The notes beneath the pieces were generated by a model. The model was not told the DNA's origin. It saw only the letters and a list, made by a program, of their open reading frames with translations, and did no database searches. From positions 1 through 28,008 of the forward strand of contig JAEZVS010000056.1 in the NCBI GenBank assembly GCA_023443145.1: a stretch of 28,008 nt of DNA, in the 5' to 3' direction. Below are positions 7,639 to 15,643 of the stretch, piece by piece. Source of the stretch: Bacillota bacterium. GTDB taxonomy: Bacteria > Bacillota > Peptococcia > Peptococcales > Peptococcaceae. Each line of letters opens with the position of its first letter. The first letter of the stretch is position 1. The translations under genes and the position numbers were made by a program.

Positions 7639-7674
7639 ATAAAAACACGCACCCGATCAAAAATCGGATGCGTG
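7639..7674 (-). terminator. Intrinsic terminator after nspC
   Basis: On the minus strand a 12-bp stem (7674-7663 with 7657-7646, one G-T pair, loop of 5) is followed by TTTTTATA. It lies 12 bases after the nspC stop. Confidence 0.92.
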
Positions 7675-7686
7675 CCCATAACGACC

Positions 7687-8811
7687 TTAAAGGCGCATTT
7701 TAAAATCTTCATAAGAAAAGGTGCGCACCGGGGTCCAAGTCTTGTCGGTCGGACGGCCACGGTAAATATCCGGAAGCTTCATACCGTTAAAAGTGTTGGT
7801 CTTCACCATGGTGTACAACGCCATATCGCCAAAGACCAGGCGATCACCCACTTGCGGAAGAACATCGAAACTGTAGTCACCCACCACGTCTCCGGCTAAA
7901 CAGGTGGGGCCGGCCACGCGTGCTTGAACCGCACGTACGCCGGGATCGGAAGCGCCTTCCAGCGGTGGCCGATAGGGCACTTCCAGCACATCGGGCATGT
8001 GGCAGGCCGCAGACGCATCAATGATGAGCACAGGCACATCGGCCTGCACCACATCAACGACGGCAGCCACCAACACGCCGGCGTTTAAGACCACCGCCTC
8101 GCCGGGTTCCAAGTAGACGTCTACGTCATAACGGGCGCGCAGATCCCTCAGCGCACGGATGAGCCCGTTCACATCGTAATCGGCGCGGGTGATGTGGTGA
8201 CCGCCGCCCAAATTCAGCCAGCGCATTTGAGGCAGAAAATCGCCAAATTGCGCTTCAAAAGCGGCAAGCGTGGTCTCCAGAGCATCAAAGCCCTGTTCAC
8301 AGAGGGTATGAAAGTGCAAACCTTCAATGCCCGACAAGTCTTCTTCGTTGAAATCCTTTCGGCGAATGCCCAGTCGAGATCCGGGGGCGCAGGGATCGTA
8401 CATGCCGCCGCCTTGAGTGGAACATTCGGGATTCACACGCAAACCTGCACTTTTTCCCGCCTTGACCACCGCCTCCTTAAACCGATGCCATTGCGCAAAA
8501 GAATTGAAAGAGAGGTGATCGGCCAACGCCAAAATTTCAGGAAAATCGGCCTCCGTATAGGCCGGCGAAAAAATATGGGTTTCGCCGCCCATTTCTTCCT
8601 TACCCAGGCGCGCCTCATAAAGACCGCTGGCAGTGGTACCGGTCAGCACTGCACCGATTTGCGGATAGCATTGATAGATGGAAAAGGCTTTTTGTGCCAA
8701 TAAAATTTTAGCGCCGCTTTCTCGTTGCACCCGCTCCAGTATCGATAGATTTCGATCGATTTGATCTTCGTCTATGGCAAAAAACGGTGTGGCTGCTTTG
8801 GGCCAGGGCAT
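7687..8811 (-). CDS. nspC: Carboxynorspermidine/carboxyspermidine decarboxylase
   Basis: A 374-residue cytoplasmic PLP enzyme of the alanine-racemase-fold (fold III) decarboxylases. It removes CO2 from carboxynorspermidine or carboxyspermidine to give norspermidine or spermidine. Key features are the PLP lysine K41 in LLAQKAFS, GLHFHTLCEQ, the phosphate-binding LNLGGGHHI, YLEPGEA, and DASAACHMPDVLEVPYRPPL with a cysteine where this family has its active-site Cys. The reading frame is open further upstream, but the ATG at 8811 shares one base with the stop of the dehydrogenase gene (TGATG) and is preceded by GGTGG. Translational coupling makes this start best. Family length is about 375, which agrees. 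Confidence 0.93.
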   Translation of the reverse strand: MPWPKAATPFFAIDEDQIDRNLSILERVQRESGAKILLAQKAFSIYQCYPQIGAVLTGTTASGLYEARLGKEEMGGETHIFSPAYTEADFPEILALADHLSFNSFAQWHRFKEAVVKAGKSAGLRVNPECSTQGGGMYDPCAPGSRLGIRRKDFNEEDLSGIEGLHFHTLCEQGFDALETTLAAFEAQFGDFLPQMRWLNLGGGHHITRADYDVNGLIRALRDLRARYDVDVYLEPGEAVVLNAGVLVAAVVDVVQADVPVLIIDASAACHMPDVLEVPYRPPLEGASDPGVRAVQARVAGPTCLAGDVVGDYSFDVLPQVGDRLVFGDMALYTMVKTNTFNGMKLPDIYRGRPTDKTWTPVRTFSYEDFKMRL

Positions 8812-10010
8812 CAGTCCACCAGCTCCGGCGAAAAGCTTTCTTGCCAAGGCAAGCCCCATTTATTGAGCGCTTCCATGAAGGGATCCGGATCAAACTCTTC
8901 CACAGTGAAAACCCCCGGTCCTTTCCAGCGCCCATCCATCAGAAGCATGGCGCCGATCATGGCCGGCACGCCGGTGGTATAACTCACCGCTTGGCTGCCC
9001 ACTTCTTTATAGCATTCCTGGTGATCGCAAACATTATACAGGTAATAGGTTTTTTCGCGGCCGTCTTTCATGCCTTTGAAAATACAGCCAATGTTGGTTT
9101 TACCCACCGTGCGGGGACCCAAACTGGCCGGATCGGGGAGAACTGCTTTTAAAAATTGCAACGGAATGATTTCCTGACCTTGGAATTCAATCGGCTCAAT
9201 AGAGGTCATGCCCACATTTTCGAGACATTTGAGATGGGTGAGATAGCTTTGACCGAAGGTCATAAAGAAACGAATGCGGCGAATGCCCGGAATGTGCAAC
9301 GCCAAGCTTTCAATTTCTTCATGATGCAGCAAATACATATCTTTGCGGCCCACTTCCGGAAAATCGTATTCACGATGGATTTCCATAGGCTCGGTTTCCA
9401 CCCATGCACCATTTTCCCAATAGGAACCTTTGGCACTCACTTCCCGAATGTTGATTTCCGGATTGAAATTGGTGGCAAAAGGATAACCATGATCACCGCC
9501 ATTACAATCTAAAATATCAATTTCATGAATTTCGTCAAATTCGTGCTTTAAAGCATAAGCCGCAAACACACTGGTGACACCGGGGTCAAATCCGCTGCCC
9601 AAAAGACCGGTAATACCAGCTTCTTTAAAACGGTCGTTGTAGGCCCACTGCCACTTGTATTCAAATTTGGCGGTATCGGGCGGCTCATAGTTGGCGGTGT
9701 CCAAATAATTGGTTTTGGTTTGGAGACAGGCATCCATAATGGTGAGATCCTGATAAGGCAGCGCCAAATTCACCACCACATCCGGTTGAAACTGTTCAAT
9801 CAGCGCCACAATGTCGTCAACTTTGTCAGCATCCAGCTGAGCGGTTTGAAATTTGGTTTTAGTATCTTTGCAGCGCGCCACAATATCGTCACACTTGCTC
9901 TGCGTACGGCTGGCCACCAACACTTCTTCAAAAACCGAATCGTTTTGCGCCATTTTCTGGACAGCCACTGATGCGACGCCGCCGGCGCCAATTACCATTG
10001 CTTTTCCCAA
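8811..10010 (-). CDS. Carboxynorspermidine (carboxyspermidine) dehydrogenase, saccharopine-dehydrogenase family
   Basis: A 399-residue cytoplasmic enzyme. It joins aspartate semialdehyde to diaminopropane or putrescine with NADPH, giving the substrate of the decarboxylase encoded next. The Rossmann motif is AMVIGAGGVASVAVQKMA (residues 4-21), followed by the family stretches VVNLALPYQDLTIMDACL, NYLDTANYE and GLLGSGFDPGVTSVFAAYA. The C-terminal catalytic domain contains LDCNGGDHGYPFATNFNPE. It is distinguished from true saccharopine dehydrogenase by length and by the coupled nspC. The start is TTG at 10010, placed 7 bases after AAAGGAGG. The next ATG, four codons later, is too far from that site. 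The polyamine made depends on the diamine available and cannot be read here. Confidence 0.92.
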   Translation of the reverse strand: MGKAMVIGAGGVASVAVQKMAQNDSVFEEVLVASRTQSKCDDIVARCKDTKTKFQTAQLDADKVDDIVALIEQFQPDVVVNLALPYQDLTIMDACLQTKTNYLDTANYEPPDTAKFEYKWQWAYNDRFKEAGITGLLGSGFDPGVTSVFAAYALKHEFDEIHEIDILDCNGGDHGYPFATNFNPEINIREVSAKGSYWENGAWVETEPMEIHREYDFPEVGRKDMYLLHHEEIESLALHIPGIRRIRFFMTFGQSYLTHLKCLENVGMTSIEPIEFQGQEIIPLQFLKAVLPDPASLGPRTVGKTNIGCIFKGMKDGREKTYYLYNVCDHQECYKEVGSQAVSYTTGVPAMIGAMLLMDGRWKGPGVFTVEEFDPDPFMEALNKWGLPWQESFSPELVD

Positions 10011-10055
10011 AGAAAACCCTCCTTTATCATATGCGGGTAGTTTATTTATAAACCC

Positions 10056-10084
10056 AATATAAAAGAATCCCCGGCGTTTTGCAA
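10056..10084 (-). promoter_or_regulatory. Promoter of the polyamine operon
   Basis: TTGCAA (10084-10079), a 17-base spacer, and TATATT (10061-10056) on the minus strand, 46 bases before the TTG start. Confidence 0.7.
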
Positions 10085-10368
10085 GATGCTATGGTCGCCT
10101 TCTCTATTTTTTACCGTCTGGCGAAAAATGTGCAAAAAACCATTTCTCTTTTAGGACCCCGGCCGCAAACTTTCCTCTCATTTTCACCGCCGGTGAAGCG
10201 CTCAAACCCTCGCCTGTCTACTTTTCTTTATGCCTTCTTCCCGGCTGCCAACTTCTTTTTCCCCATTATGATAAGACAAAAATGTCCCGTATTTCTAATT
10301 GTTTCTTTTTCCTGTCATTTTGTTCCAAACATTACCCGACTGTTTGATTTTTGATAGATTTTACCAGG

Positions 10369-10392
10369 AAAGTGAAAGCCGTCTTTCACTTT
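10369..10392. repeat. Perfect 10-bp inverted repeat
   Basis: AAAGTGAAAG (10369-10378), loop CCGT, CTTTCACTTT (10383-10392). It is hairpin-like on either strand but has no clean T-run after it. It may be a terminator remnant or an operator; no gene ends nearby on the plus strand. Confidence 0.45.
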
Positions 10393-10481
10393 TGTATTTG
10401 TGATAAAAATCACCAGCAGATATTGCCTCAAACCCCCGTCTCGACAAAAGCGAGAGCATTCATAGTATAAGCTTCTTTGTG

Positions 10482-10512
10482 TTTCAGAGAAAGTCTGAAA
10501 TACCTATTTCAG
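10482..10512. promoter_or_regulatory. Overlapping inverted repeats upstream of opuAA
   Basis: TTTCAGA (10482-10488) can pair with TCTGAAA (10494-10500). The same middle segment, CTGAAATA (10495-10502), can instead pair with TATTTCAG (10505-10512). The second arrangement is a near-perfect 18-base DNA palindrome, so either a protein operator or two exclusive RNA hairpins is possible. Confidence 0.4.
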
Positions 10513-10661
10513 CCATGCTTTTTAAGATGATTTATTTATACAATCGTTTTCACAAAAAATATTTTATACTTTAATACATTTGTGCTCGCCCGTGGTTTTG
10601 GTTATTTTAGATACACAGGCCTTTACTTTGGCTCCAACGTATATAGAAAGGAGACATGTGA

Positions 10662-11900
10662 ATGGAGAATATCATCCAAGTAAAAGACGTCACTAAAATT
10701 TTTGGTCCCCACCCGGAACGGGGGCAAGCGCTCTTAGACGATGGCCTTAATAAAGACGAAATTCTCGCCAAAACAGGTCTAACTGTCGGCGTGCAGCGTG
10801 CCAATTTTACCATAAATAAAGGTGAAATATTTGTCATTATGGGTTTAAGCGGCAGCGGCAAATCCACTTTACTGCGCATGCTGAATCGGCTCATTGAACC
10901 AACAAGCGGACAAATCTTCATCTATGACACAGATATTTGTCGAATGAACAGCACCGATTTGCGCTCTCTGCGCCAAAATCGTGTGAGCATGGTGTTCCAA
11001 AATTTTGGACTTTTTCCTCACAAAACCGTCCTGGACAATGTGGGCTACGGACTGCGCATCAAAAAAAATCTATCTCCAGACCAAATTGCATCCAAATCAC
11101 GAAAAGCCATTGAAACCGTTGGGCTGAAAGGTTATGAGTCCAGTTATCCTGACGAGCTGTCCGGCGGCATGCAGCAACGGGTGGGATTGGCGCGAGCCCT
11201 CGCCAACGATTCGGACATTCTGCTGATGGACGAAGCCTTCAGTGCTTTAGATCCCCTGATTCGCAAAGATATGCAAGATGAACTCTTAGCCATTCAGGAC
11301 GATATTAAAAAGACCATTGTATTCATCACCCACGACTTGAATGAAGCGTTGAAAATAGGAGACCGCATCGCCATCATGCGCGACGGTGCCATTATCCAAG
11401 TAGGCACACCGGAAGACATTCTCACTCATCCGGCCGATGACTATGTGGAACGTTTCATTGAAGACGCGTCGGTTTCGAAGGTGATCACCTGCGCACAGAT
11501 CATGAAAGACGCCTATAGCGTTCCCGAAGATCGCGGTCCGCGTGTGGCGCTGCAGCTCATGCGCAAATACGGTGTATCGGATCTTTTTGTCACCAACAAG
11601 CGCCGCAGCGCGTTGGGGATTATTAATGCCCGCGTCGCCCTTTCCGCATTGGATAACGGCGCCACTGACAAAACCGTAGCCGATCTGATGGACGACACCG
11701 TGCCGATTGTGCGTGAAGACGCCACCATAGAAGAAGCCATTGACATAGCGGCCGCCACATCCTCACCTATTGCCGTTGTAGACAGTGCCAATCGCCTAAT
11801 GGGCGCGGTGGTAAAAGGAACCCTTCTTTCCGCCCTATCCGGTCAGTATCATGCAGCGCCGGACAATGGATCTTTAGAAGGAGGTGGGGATCATGTCTAA
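10662..11900 (+). CDS. opuAA: Glycine betaine/proline betaine ABC transporter ATPase with CBS domains
   Basis: A 412-residue cytoplasmic ATPase of the OpuA/ProV type that powers osmoprotectant uptake. It has Walker A GLSGSGKS (61-68), Q-loop FQNFG (112-116), signature LSGGM (167-171), Walker B ILLMDE (186-191) and switch H224. The last 130 residues (about 275-395) are a tandem CBS pair, which in OpuA senses ionic strength or a nucleotide. The ATG follows AAAGGAGA at 8 bases. The last 8 bases overlap the permease gene, and the three genes form one unit ending at the terminator 13748-13786. Confidence 0.95.
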   Translation: MENIIQVKDVTKIFGPHPERGQALLDDGLNKDEILAKTGLTVGVQRANFTINKGEIFVIMGLSGSGKSTLLRMLNRLIEPTSGQIFIYDTDICRMNSTDLRSLRQNRVSMVFQNFGLFPHKTVLDNVGYGLRIKKNLSPDQIASKSRKAIETVGLKGYESSYPDELSGGMQQRVGLARALANDSDILLMDEAFSALDPLIRKDMQDELLAIQDDIKKTIVFITHDLNEALKIGDRIAIMRDGAIIQVGTPEDILTHPADDYVERFIEDASVSKVITCAQIMKDAYSVPEDRGPRVALQLMRKYGVSDLFVTNKRRSALGIINARVALSALDNGATDKTVADLMDDTVPIVREDATIEEAIDIAAATSSPIAVVDSANRLMGAVVKGTLLSALSGQYHAAPDNGSLEGGGDHV

Positions 11901-12804
11901 CATGGCCGTACAAAAAATACCCTTGGGCAAATGGATTGAAAAAGCCGTCTATTGGCTGAGTGACCATCTGGAATGGTTTTTCACCGGTATCAACGACGGT
12001 TTGGAATCGCTGATTGAGCTTGTCACCAAGGTGTTGCTGTTTGTGCCTTTCTGGCTCATGATCGTCTTGCTGGCCGTGGCCACCTGGCGCTTTGTCAGCA
12101 CCCGCATGGCGGTGGGCTTTTCGCTGGCCGCGCTGCTTATTTGGAATTTGGGTTTTTGGGAAGAAGCTATGATCACCTTCTCTTTGGTGGTGACCGCCTC
12201 TTTTATCGCGCTGATTTTCGGCATACCCTTAGGCATTTTATGCGCCCAAAACGACCGTGCCGAAACCATCATAAAGCCCATATTGGACTTTATGCAGACC
12301 ATGCCGGCCTTTGTGTACCTCATTCCGGCGGTGTTTTTCTTCGGCACAGGATCGGTGCCCGGTGTGCTGGCCTCAGTCATCTTTGCCATGCCGCCCACCA
12401 TCCGCATGACCAACCTGGGTATTCGCCAAGTACCCAAAGAAATGGTTGAGGCCGCCGATGCCTTCGGGGCCACCCGCAAACAAAAACTTTTCAGCGTGGA
12501 ATTGCCCCTGGCCAAGCCTAGCATCATGGCCGGGGTGAATCAAAGTATTATGCTTTCCCTGTCCATGGTGGTCATCGGGGCCATGATCGGCGCCAAAGGC
12601 TTAGGCTCGGTGATTTATCGTGCCGTTACGCAAATCCGCATTGGCGACGGCTTTGAAGCCGGCATCACCGTGGTGATTCTTGCCATCATTTTAGACAGGC
12701 TCACCCAGAATATGGGCAAAGGCGTGCGTCCCAAAAAAAAGATCACGCAAGCCCCGGCAAAAGACCTTAGTAATGAAGCAGAAAACAACGACGCATCGAA
12801 ATAG
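11893..12804 (+). CDS. opuAB: Glycine betaine ABC transporter permease
   Basis: A 303-residue inner-membrane subunit with about seven hydrophobic segments. The ATPase-contacting EAA loop is EAADAFGATRKQKLFSVELP followed by AKPSIMAGVNQ. The stretch DFMQTMPAFVYLIPAVFFFG is typical of OpuAB/ProW. The start is the ATG at 11893, 7 bases after AAGGAGG; a GTG three codons earlier lies inside that ribosome site. It overlaps opuAA by 8 bases. Confidence 0.94.
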   Translation: MSNMAVQKIPLGKWIEKAVYWLSDHLEWFFTGINDGLESLIELVTKVLLFVPFWLMIVLLAVATWRFVSTRMAVGFSLAALLIWNLGFWEEAMITFSLVVTASFIALIFGIPLGILCAQNDRAETIIKPILDFMQTMPAFVYLIPAVFFFGTGSVPGVLASVIFAMPPTIRMTNLGIRQVPKEMVEAADAFGATRKQKLFSVELPLAKPSIMAGVNQSIMLSLSMVVIGAMIGAKGLGSVIYRAVTQIRIGDGFEAGITVVILAIILDRLTQNMGKGVRPKKKITQAPAKDLSNEAENNDASK

Positions 12805-12815
12805 GAGTGATTGAT

Positions 12816-13727
12816 ATGAAAAAAATGACCAAAAAGAAGCATCTGTCTCTGATTTTTGCCGCCCTTTTAGCTGTAGGTGTATTGGCCGGTTGCGGCGGCT
12901 CCTCTGACGACACATCGGCCGCCGATCAACCCATTGGCGAACAGCTGGATCATGCTATTCAAGGTATCGATCCCGGTGCCGGCATCATGTCTATGACCCG
13001 CGATGCCATCAAAGAATATGGCCTCTCCGACTGGACGCTGAACGAAGCTTCCGATGCAGCCATGATGGCCGAACTTGATAAAAAATACAAAAAGAAAGAA
13101 CCCATCATCATCACCGGTTGGACACCTCACTGGATGTTCGAAGCCTATGATCTAAAGTATTTAGAAGATCCCAAACTCATCTACGGAGAAGAAGAGGAAG
13201 TGGACACCATCGTGCGTCAAGGTTTGGAAGAAGACGAACCCACTGCCTATGCCTTCTTAGATAAATTTTCCTGGGAACCTTCCGATATGCAACAGGTGAT
13301 GAACGATACCCGCGACACCTCTTCGGAAGCAGCCGCTAAAAAATGGGTGAACGAAAACAGTGATAAAGTGGACGAGTGGGTAGACGGTCTGGACAAAGTG
13401 GATGGCAAAACTCTGAAAATTGCCTTCGTGGCTTGGGATTCTGAAGTGGCCACCAGCAATGTGGTTCGCACCGTTTTACAAGAACGTCTGGGCTACAAAG
13501 TTGATCTGGTCCAGCTGGACAACGGCACCATGTGGGCTTCTGTGGCCAAAGGCGACAGCGACGCCATGGTCAGCGCCTGGCTGCCCTCCACACACGAAGA
13601 GCAATACAAGCGCTTTAAAGACGAGTTGGTAAATCTGGGCCCCAACCTTAAAGGGACCAAACTTGGTCTGGTGGTGCCCACCTACATGGAAGACATCAAT
13701 TCCATTGAAGATCTGAAAGATAAATAA
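12816..13727 (+). CDS. opuAC: Glycine betaine-binding lipoprotein with swapped lobe order
   Basis: A 303-residue lipoprotein receptor of the OpuA importer. The signal peptide ends in the lipobox LAGC (Cys 26). The betaine-binding tryptophan motifs are TGWTPHWMF, FVAWDSEVATSN and VSAWLPSTHEEQ. The lobe that comes second in the classical Bacillus OpuAC (GIDPGAG... TGWTPHW... YLEDPK) comes first here. The lobe that starts the classical protein (IAFVAWDSEVA... AWLPSTH... SIEDL) comes second, and the protein ends right after it. Such domain dislocation is known in this family. The ATG at 12816 follows AGGAG at 8 bases; an upstream GTG overlaps the ribosome site. Confidence 0.94.
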   Translation: MKKMTKKKHLSLIFAALLAVGVLAGCGGSSDDTSAADQPIGEQLDHAIQGIDPGAGIMSMTRDAIKEYGLSDWTLNEASDAAMMAELDKKYKKKEPIIITGWTPHWMFEAYDLKYLEDPKLIYGEEEEVDTIVRQGLEEDEPTAYAFLDKFSWEPSDMQQVMNDTRDTSSEAAAKKWVNENSDKVDEWVDGLDKVDGKTLKIAFVAWDSEVATSNVVRTVLQERLGYKVDLVQLDNGTMWASVAKGDSDAMVSAWLPSTHEEQYKRFKDELVNLGPNLKGTKLGLVVPTYMEDINSIEDLKDK

Positions 13728-13747
13728 CCCCCCATCAAGGATTAAAG

Positions 13748-13786
13748 GGCAGTGTACTGTAATCAAGTACGCTGCCTCCGTTTTTT
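13748..13786 (+). terminator. Intrinsic terminator of the opuA operon
   Basis: GGCAGTGTACT (13748-13758) pairs with AGTACGCTGCC (13766-13776, one G-T pair), followed by TCCGTTTTTT. It lies 20 bases after the opuAC stop. Confidence 0.9.
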
Positions 13787-13970
13787 CCGACGGCAGAGCC
13801 GCTATTCACAGGCATCCGTAATAAGAGTGCCCATCAAGCCTTTGACCATTCCCAGACGCCACCGGACAAAATTTTTTGCCCAAGCCGCATGAATATACGG
13901 CCTTTTACTACCTTACTGCAAAAAAAGCATGTCCCCCATCAAATACCATACAAATTTCTAAAAATAACAC

Positions 13971-13999
13971 TTGCATTTTTCTGTAAAACCGTGTATCAT
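13971..13999 (+). promoter_or_regulatory. Promoter of tRNA-Ala
   Basis: TTGCAT (13971-13976), a 17-base spacer, and TATCAT (13994-13999), ending 14 bases before the tRNA. Confidence 0.75.
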
Positions 14000-14013
14000 A
14001 ACATTCGTATCAC

Positions 14014-14086
<73 letters not shown>

Positions 14087-14100
14087 TATAATTGTGTATA

Positions 14101-14131
14101 AAGACCTGCCAATGATGGCAGGTCTTTTTTT
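14101..14131 (+). terminator. Intrinsic terminator after tRNA-Ala
   Basis: AAGACCTGCC (14101-14110), loop of 6, GGCAGGTCTT (14117-14126), then T-run. Perfect 10-bp stem. Confidence 0.93.
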
Positions 14132-14484
14132 ATTGAAAGTGCCTTTGCAAAAGAATCGACTGCATTTTTACAAAAATCTTGGCCATCTTCATCACCAAAG
14201 GTAAGATATGCTGTCTGCTGCTTGACAAAGGAACACCATACGTGGATAGCGGATATGTTTCCCCCCTTCACCACCCAAATATGCCCTAACCACTTTTCTC
14301 TTCAATGAACCGCTGTATGTGGCCCTAAAAATACCGCTCTCCAATCGTTCATATTTAGAGCTAACGATGGAGGTCGGTACCCTTTCTGTGTCATGCACAG
14401 TCATATGAAACGAAAGTCTGGGGGCTCAATGACGGTTGTCGCCTTATTAAAGCAAGGGCATTGAACGGAAACTCTCTTACGTTT

Positions 14485-14500
14485 TCAAACAAAAGTTTGA
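14485..14500. promoter_or_regulatory. Probable LexA operator in the lexA promoter
   Basis: TCAAAC-AAAA-GTTTGA is a perfect inverted repeat with 6-base arms and a 4-base centre. It has the same spacing as the Firmicutes SOS box (GAAC-N4-GTTC) but AAAC/GTTT arms. It overlaps the -35 box of lexA, the position expected for autorepression. Confidence 0.6.
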
Positions 14501-14525
14501 TTTTTAAATAGATATGATGTATAAT
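14497..14525 (+). promoter_or_regulatory. Promoter of lexA
   Basis: TTGATT (14497-14502), a 17-base spacer, and perfect TATAAT (14520-14525), 43 bases before the lexA ATG. Confidence 0.85.
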
Positions 14526-14568
14526 AAGAACATACCACTTAATATCTAACTAAGAAAGAGGCGATACC

Positions 14569-15222
14569 ATGACGCAAGCCACCGATTTGACACCTAGACA
14601 GGTTGGCATTCTCAATTTTATTATTTCAGAAGTAGAAGCTAAAGGCTATCCCCCTTCTGTGCGTGAAATTGGCGCCGCAGTGGGTTTAAAAAGCTCTTCA
14701 ACGGTGCACAATCATCTGAATCAAATTGAGCACAAAGGCTACATTCGTCGCGACCCCACCAAACCTCGCGCCATCATGATTTTGCGCCGGTCAGATTGCA
14801 GTGAGTATGCCTCCGAAACACCCCCCTCTGAAGATACGGTTTTTCTGCCTATTTATGGGAAAGTCGCCGCCGGTTCACCGATTTTTGCTGATGAAAACTT
14901 AGAAGGCCACATCAGTTTTCCGGAACGCTTTGTGTCCGCAGAAGGTTCGTTTGTTCTGCGCATTTCAGGGGATTCTATGACAGGTATTGGCATCATGAAC
15001 AACGATTTCATTATCGTTTCACCCCAGCAAACTGCAGAAAACGGCGACGTAGTGGTGGCCTTGATTGGCGACGAAGCCACCTGCAAAACATTCTATCGAG
15101 AAAAAACACAGGTGCGCCTACAGCCTGAAAATCCCGATTTGACACCTATTTATACAGAAAATCCCATGATCATCGGTAAGGTGACTGGTGTTTATCGAGA
15201 TATGAACGGCCAATTCAAATAA
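14569..15222 (+). CDS. lexA: LexA, self-cleaving SOS repressor
   Basis: A 217-residue transcription repressor (EC 3.4.21.88) that represses DNA-damage genes and cuts itself when RecA filaments form. Residues 1-70 form the winged helix-turn-helix DNA-binding domain (LTPRQVGILNFI, YPPSVREIGAAVGLKSSSTV). The self-cleavage site is A101-G102 in KVAAGSPIFADEN. The catalytic serine is S136 in SGDSM and the lysine K173 in TCKTFYREK. The length is slightly above the usual 200-210 because of a longer linker. The ATG follows AAAGAGG. It is monocistronic, with its own promoter, a likely LexA operator on the -35 box and a terminator downstream. Confidence 0.97.
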   Translation: MTQATDLTPRQVGILNFIISEVEAKGYPPSVREIGAAVGLKSSSTVHNHLNQIEHKGYIRRDPTKPRAIMILRRSDCSEYASETPPSEDTVFLPIYGKVAAGSPIFADENLEGHISFPERFVSAEGSFVLRISGDSMTGIGIMNNDFIIVSPQQTAENGDVVVALIGDEATCKTFYREKTQVRLQPENPDLTPIYTENPMIIGKVTGVYRDMNGQFK

Positions 15223-15306
15223 GCATCCATTGCACCGGTGCTGCACACCACTGGAATCGTTCTTTCTTTATTGAGCACTCGCCTACAATCTCTCAGCTAG
15301 ATTTAT

Positions 15307-15370
15307 AACCATCACCCCCTTTGTTGGCTTAACAAGCGACAGCGGGGGTGATGGTTTATTTTGTTTGCTT
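15307..15370 (+). terminator. Probable terminator of lexA
   Basis: AACCATCACCCCC (15307-15319) pairs perfectly with GGGGGTGATGGTT (15344-15356) around a 24-base loop that contains a smaller GTTGGCTTAAC hairpin. A T-rich stretch (TTATTTTGTTTG) follows. It may act in both directions. Confidence 0.75.
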
Positions 15371-15488
15371 TGCACTTTGGTCTGCACATCTTTTTTTCCG
15401 AATGTCCTGCCTTGAACGCCTCTTAGTGCCATATATGCCAAACCGTTTGAAAGCGATGTGTGTCCGTCATTATCATGTCGATCCCATC

Positions 15489-15520
15489 AAAAAAAGGAAG
15501 CACATCCGAAGATGGCTTCC
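15489..15520 (-). terminator. Intrinsic terminator of the receptor pair
   Basis: On the minus strand GGAAGC-CATC, tetraloop TTCG, GATG-T-GCTTCC (one bulged T), followed by TTTTTTT. Confidence 0.88.
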
Positions 15521-15643
15521 TTAAAAGAATCTTTCTTAAGTTTTAGAAAGGCTGCGCCTGAAAAAAATCGTACGCCATGAGCCATTACATGCAGGCGCAT
15601 CCCCCGACGAATAGTCGGCCCTTTCTCACAGACCGCCCAAAGT

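Larger units (their letters stand above)
10011..10661. other. 650-base divergent intergenic region
   Basis: It separates the polyamine genes (minus) from the betaine transporter genes (plus). It holds the polyamine promoter (10056-10084), a perfect hairpin at 10369-10392 and overlapping inverted repeats at 10482-10512. I see no convincing gene; a 91-codon open frame at 10079-10354 has no ribosome site and no protein-like composition. I could not pick a convincing promoter for the betaine transporter. Confidence 0.6.
14087..14568. other. Intergenic region between tRNA-Ala and lexA
   Basis: It contains the tRNA terminator (14101-14131) and the lexA promoter and operator (14485-14525). Between 14132 and 14484 I see only a short hairpin (CTGTG...CACAG near 14390-14400). 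Open frames there lack ribosome sites and protein-like composition. Confidence 0.6.
15223..15643. other. Convergent intergenic region after lexA
   Basis: It holds two terminators facing each other (15307-15370 for lexA, 15489-15520 for the receptor gene on the minus strand). No gene is supported in it. The 120-base trailer between the receptor stop and its terminator contains a short CCGAC/GTCGG hairpin only. Confidence 0.6.

Noticed and set aside
10183..10197. TTCACCG-C-CGGTGAA palindrome
   Set aside because: A single short dyad far from any promoter; it could arise by chance and has no second copy in the window.
10079..10354. 91-codon plus-strand frame in the polyamine/betaine intergenic region
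   Set aside because: It has no ribosome site, a Phe/Pro-rich sequence unlike a folded protein, and begins inside the -35 box of the polyamine promoter.
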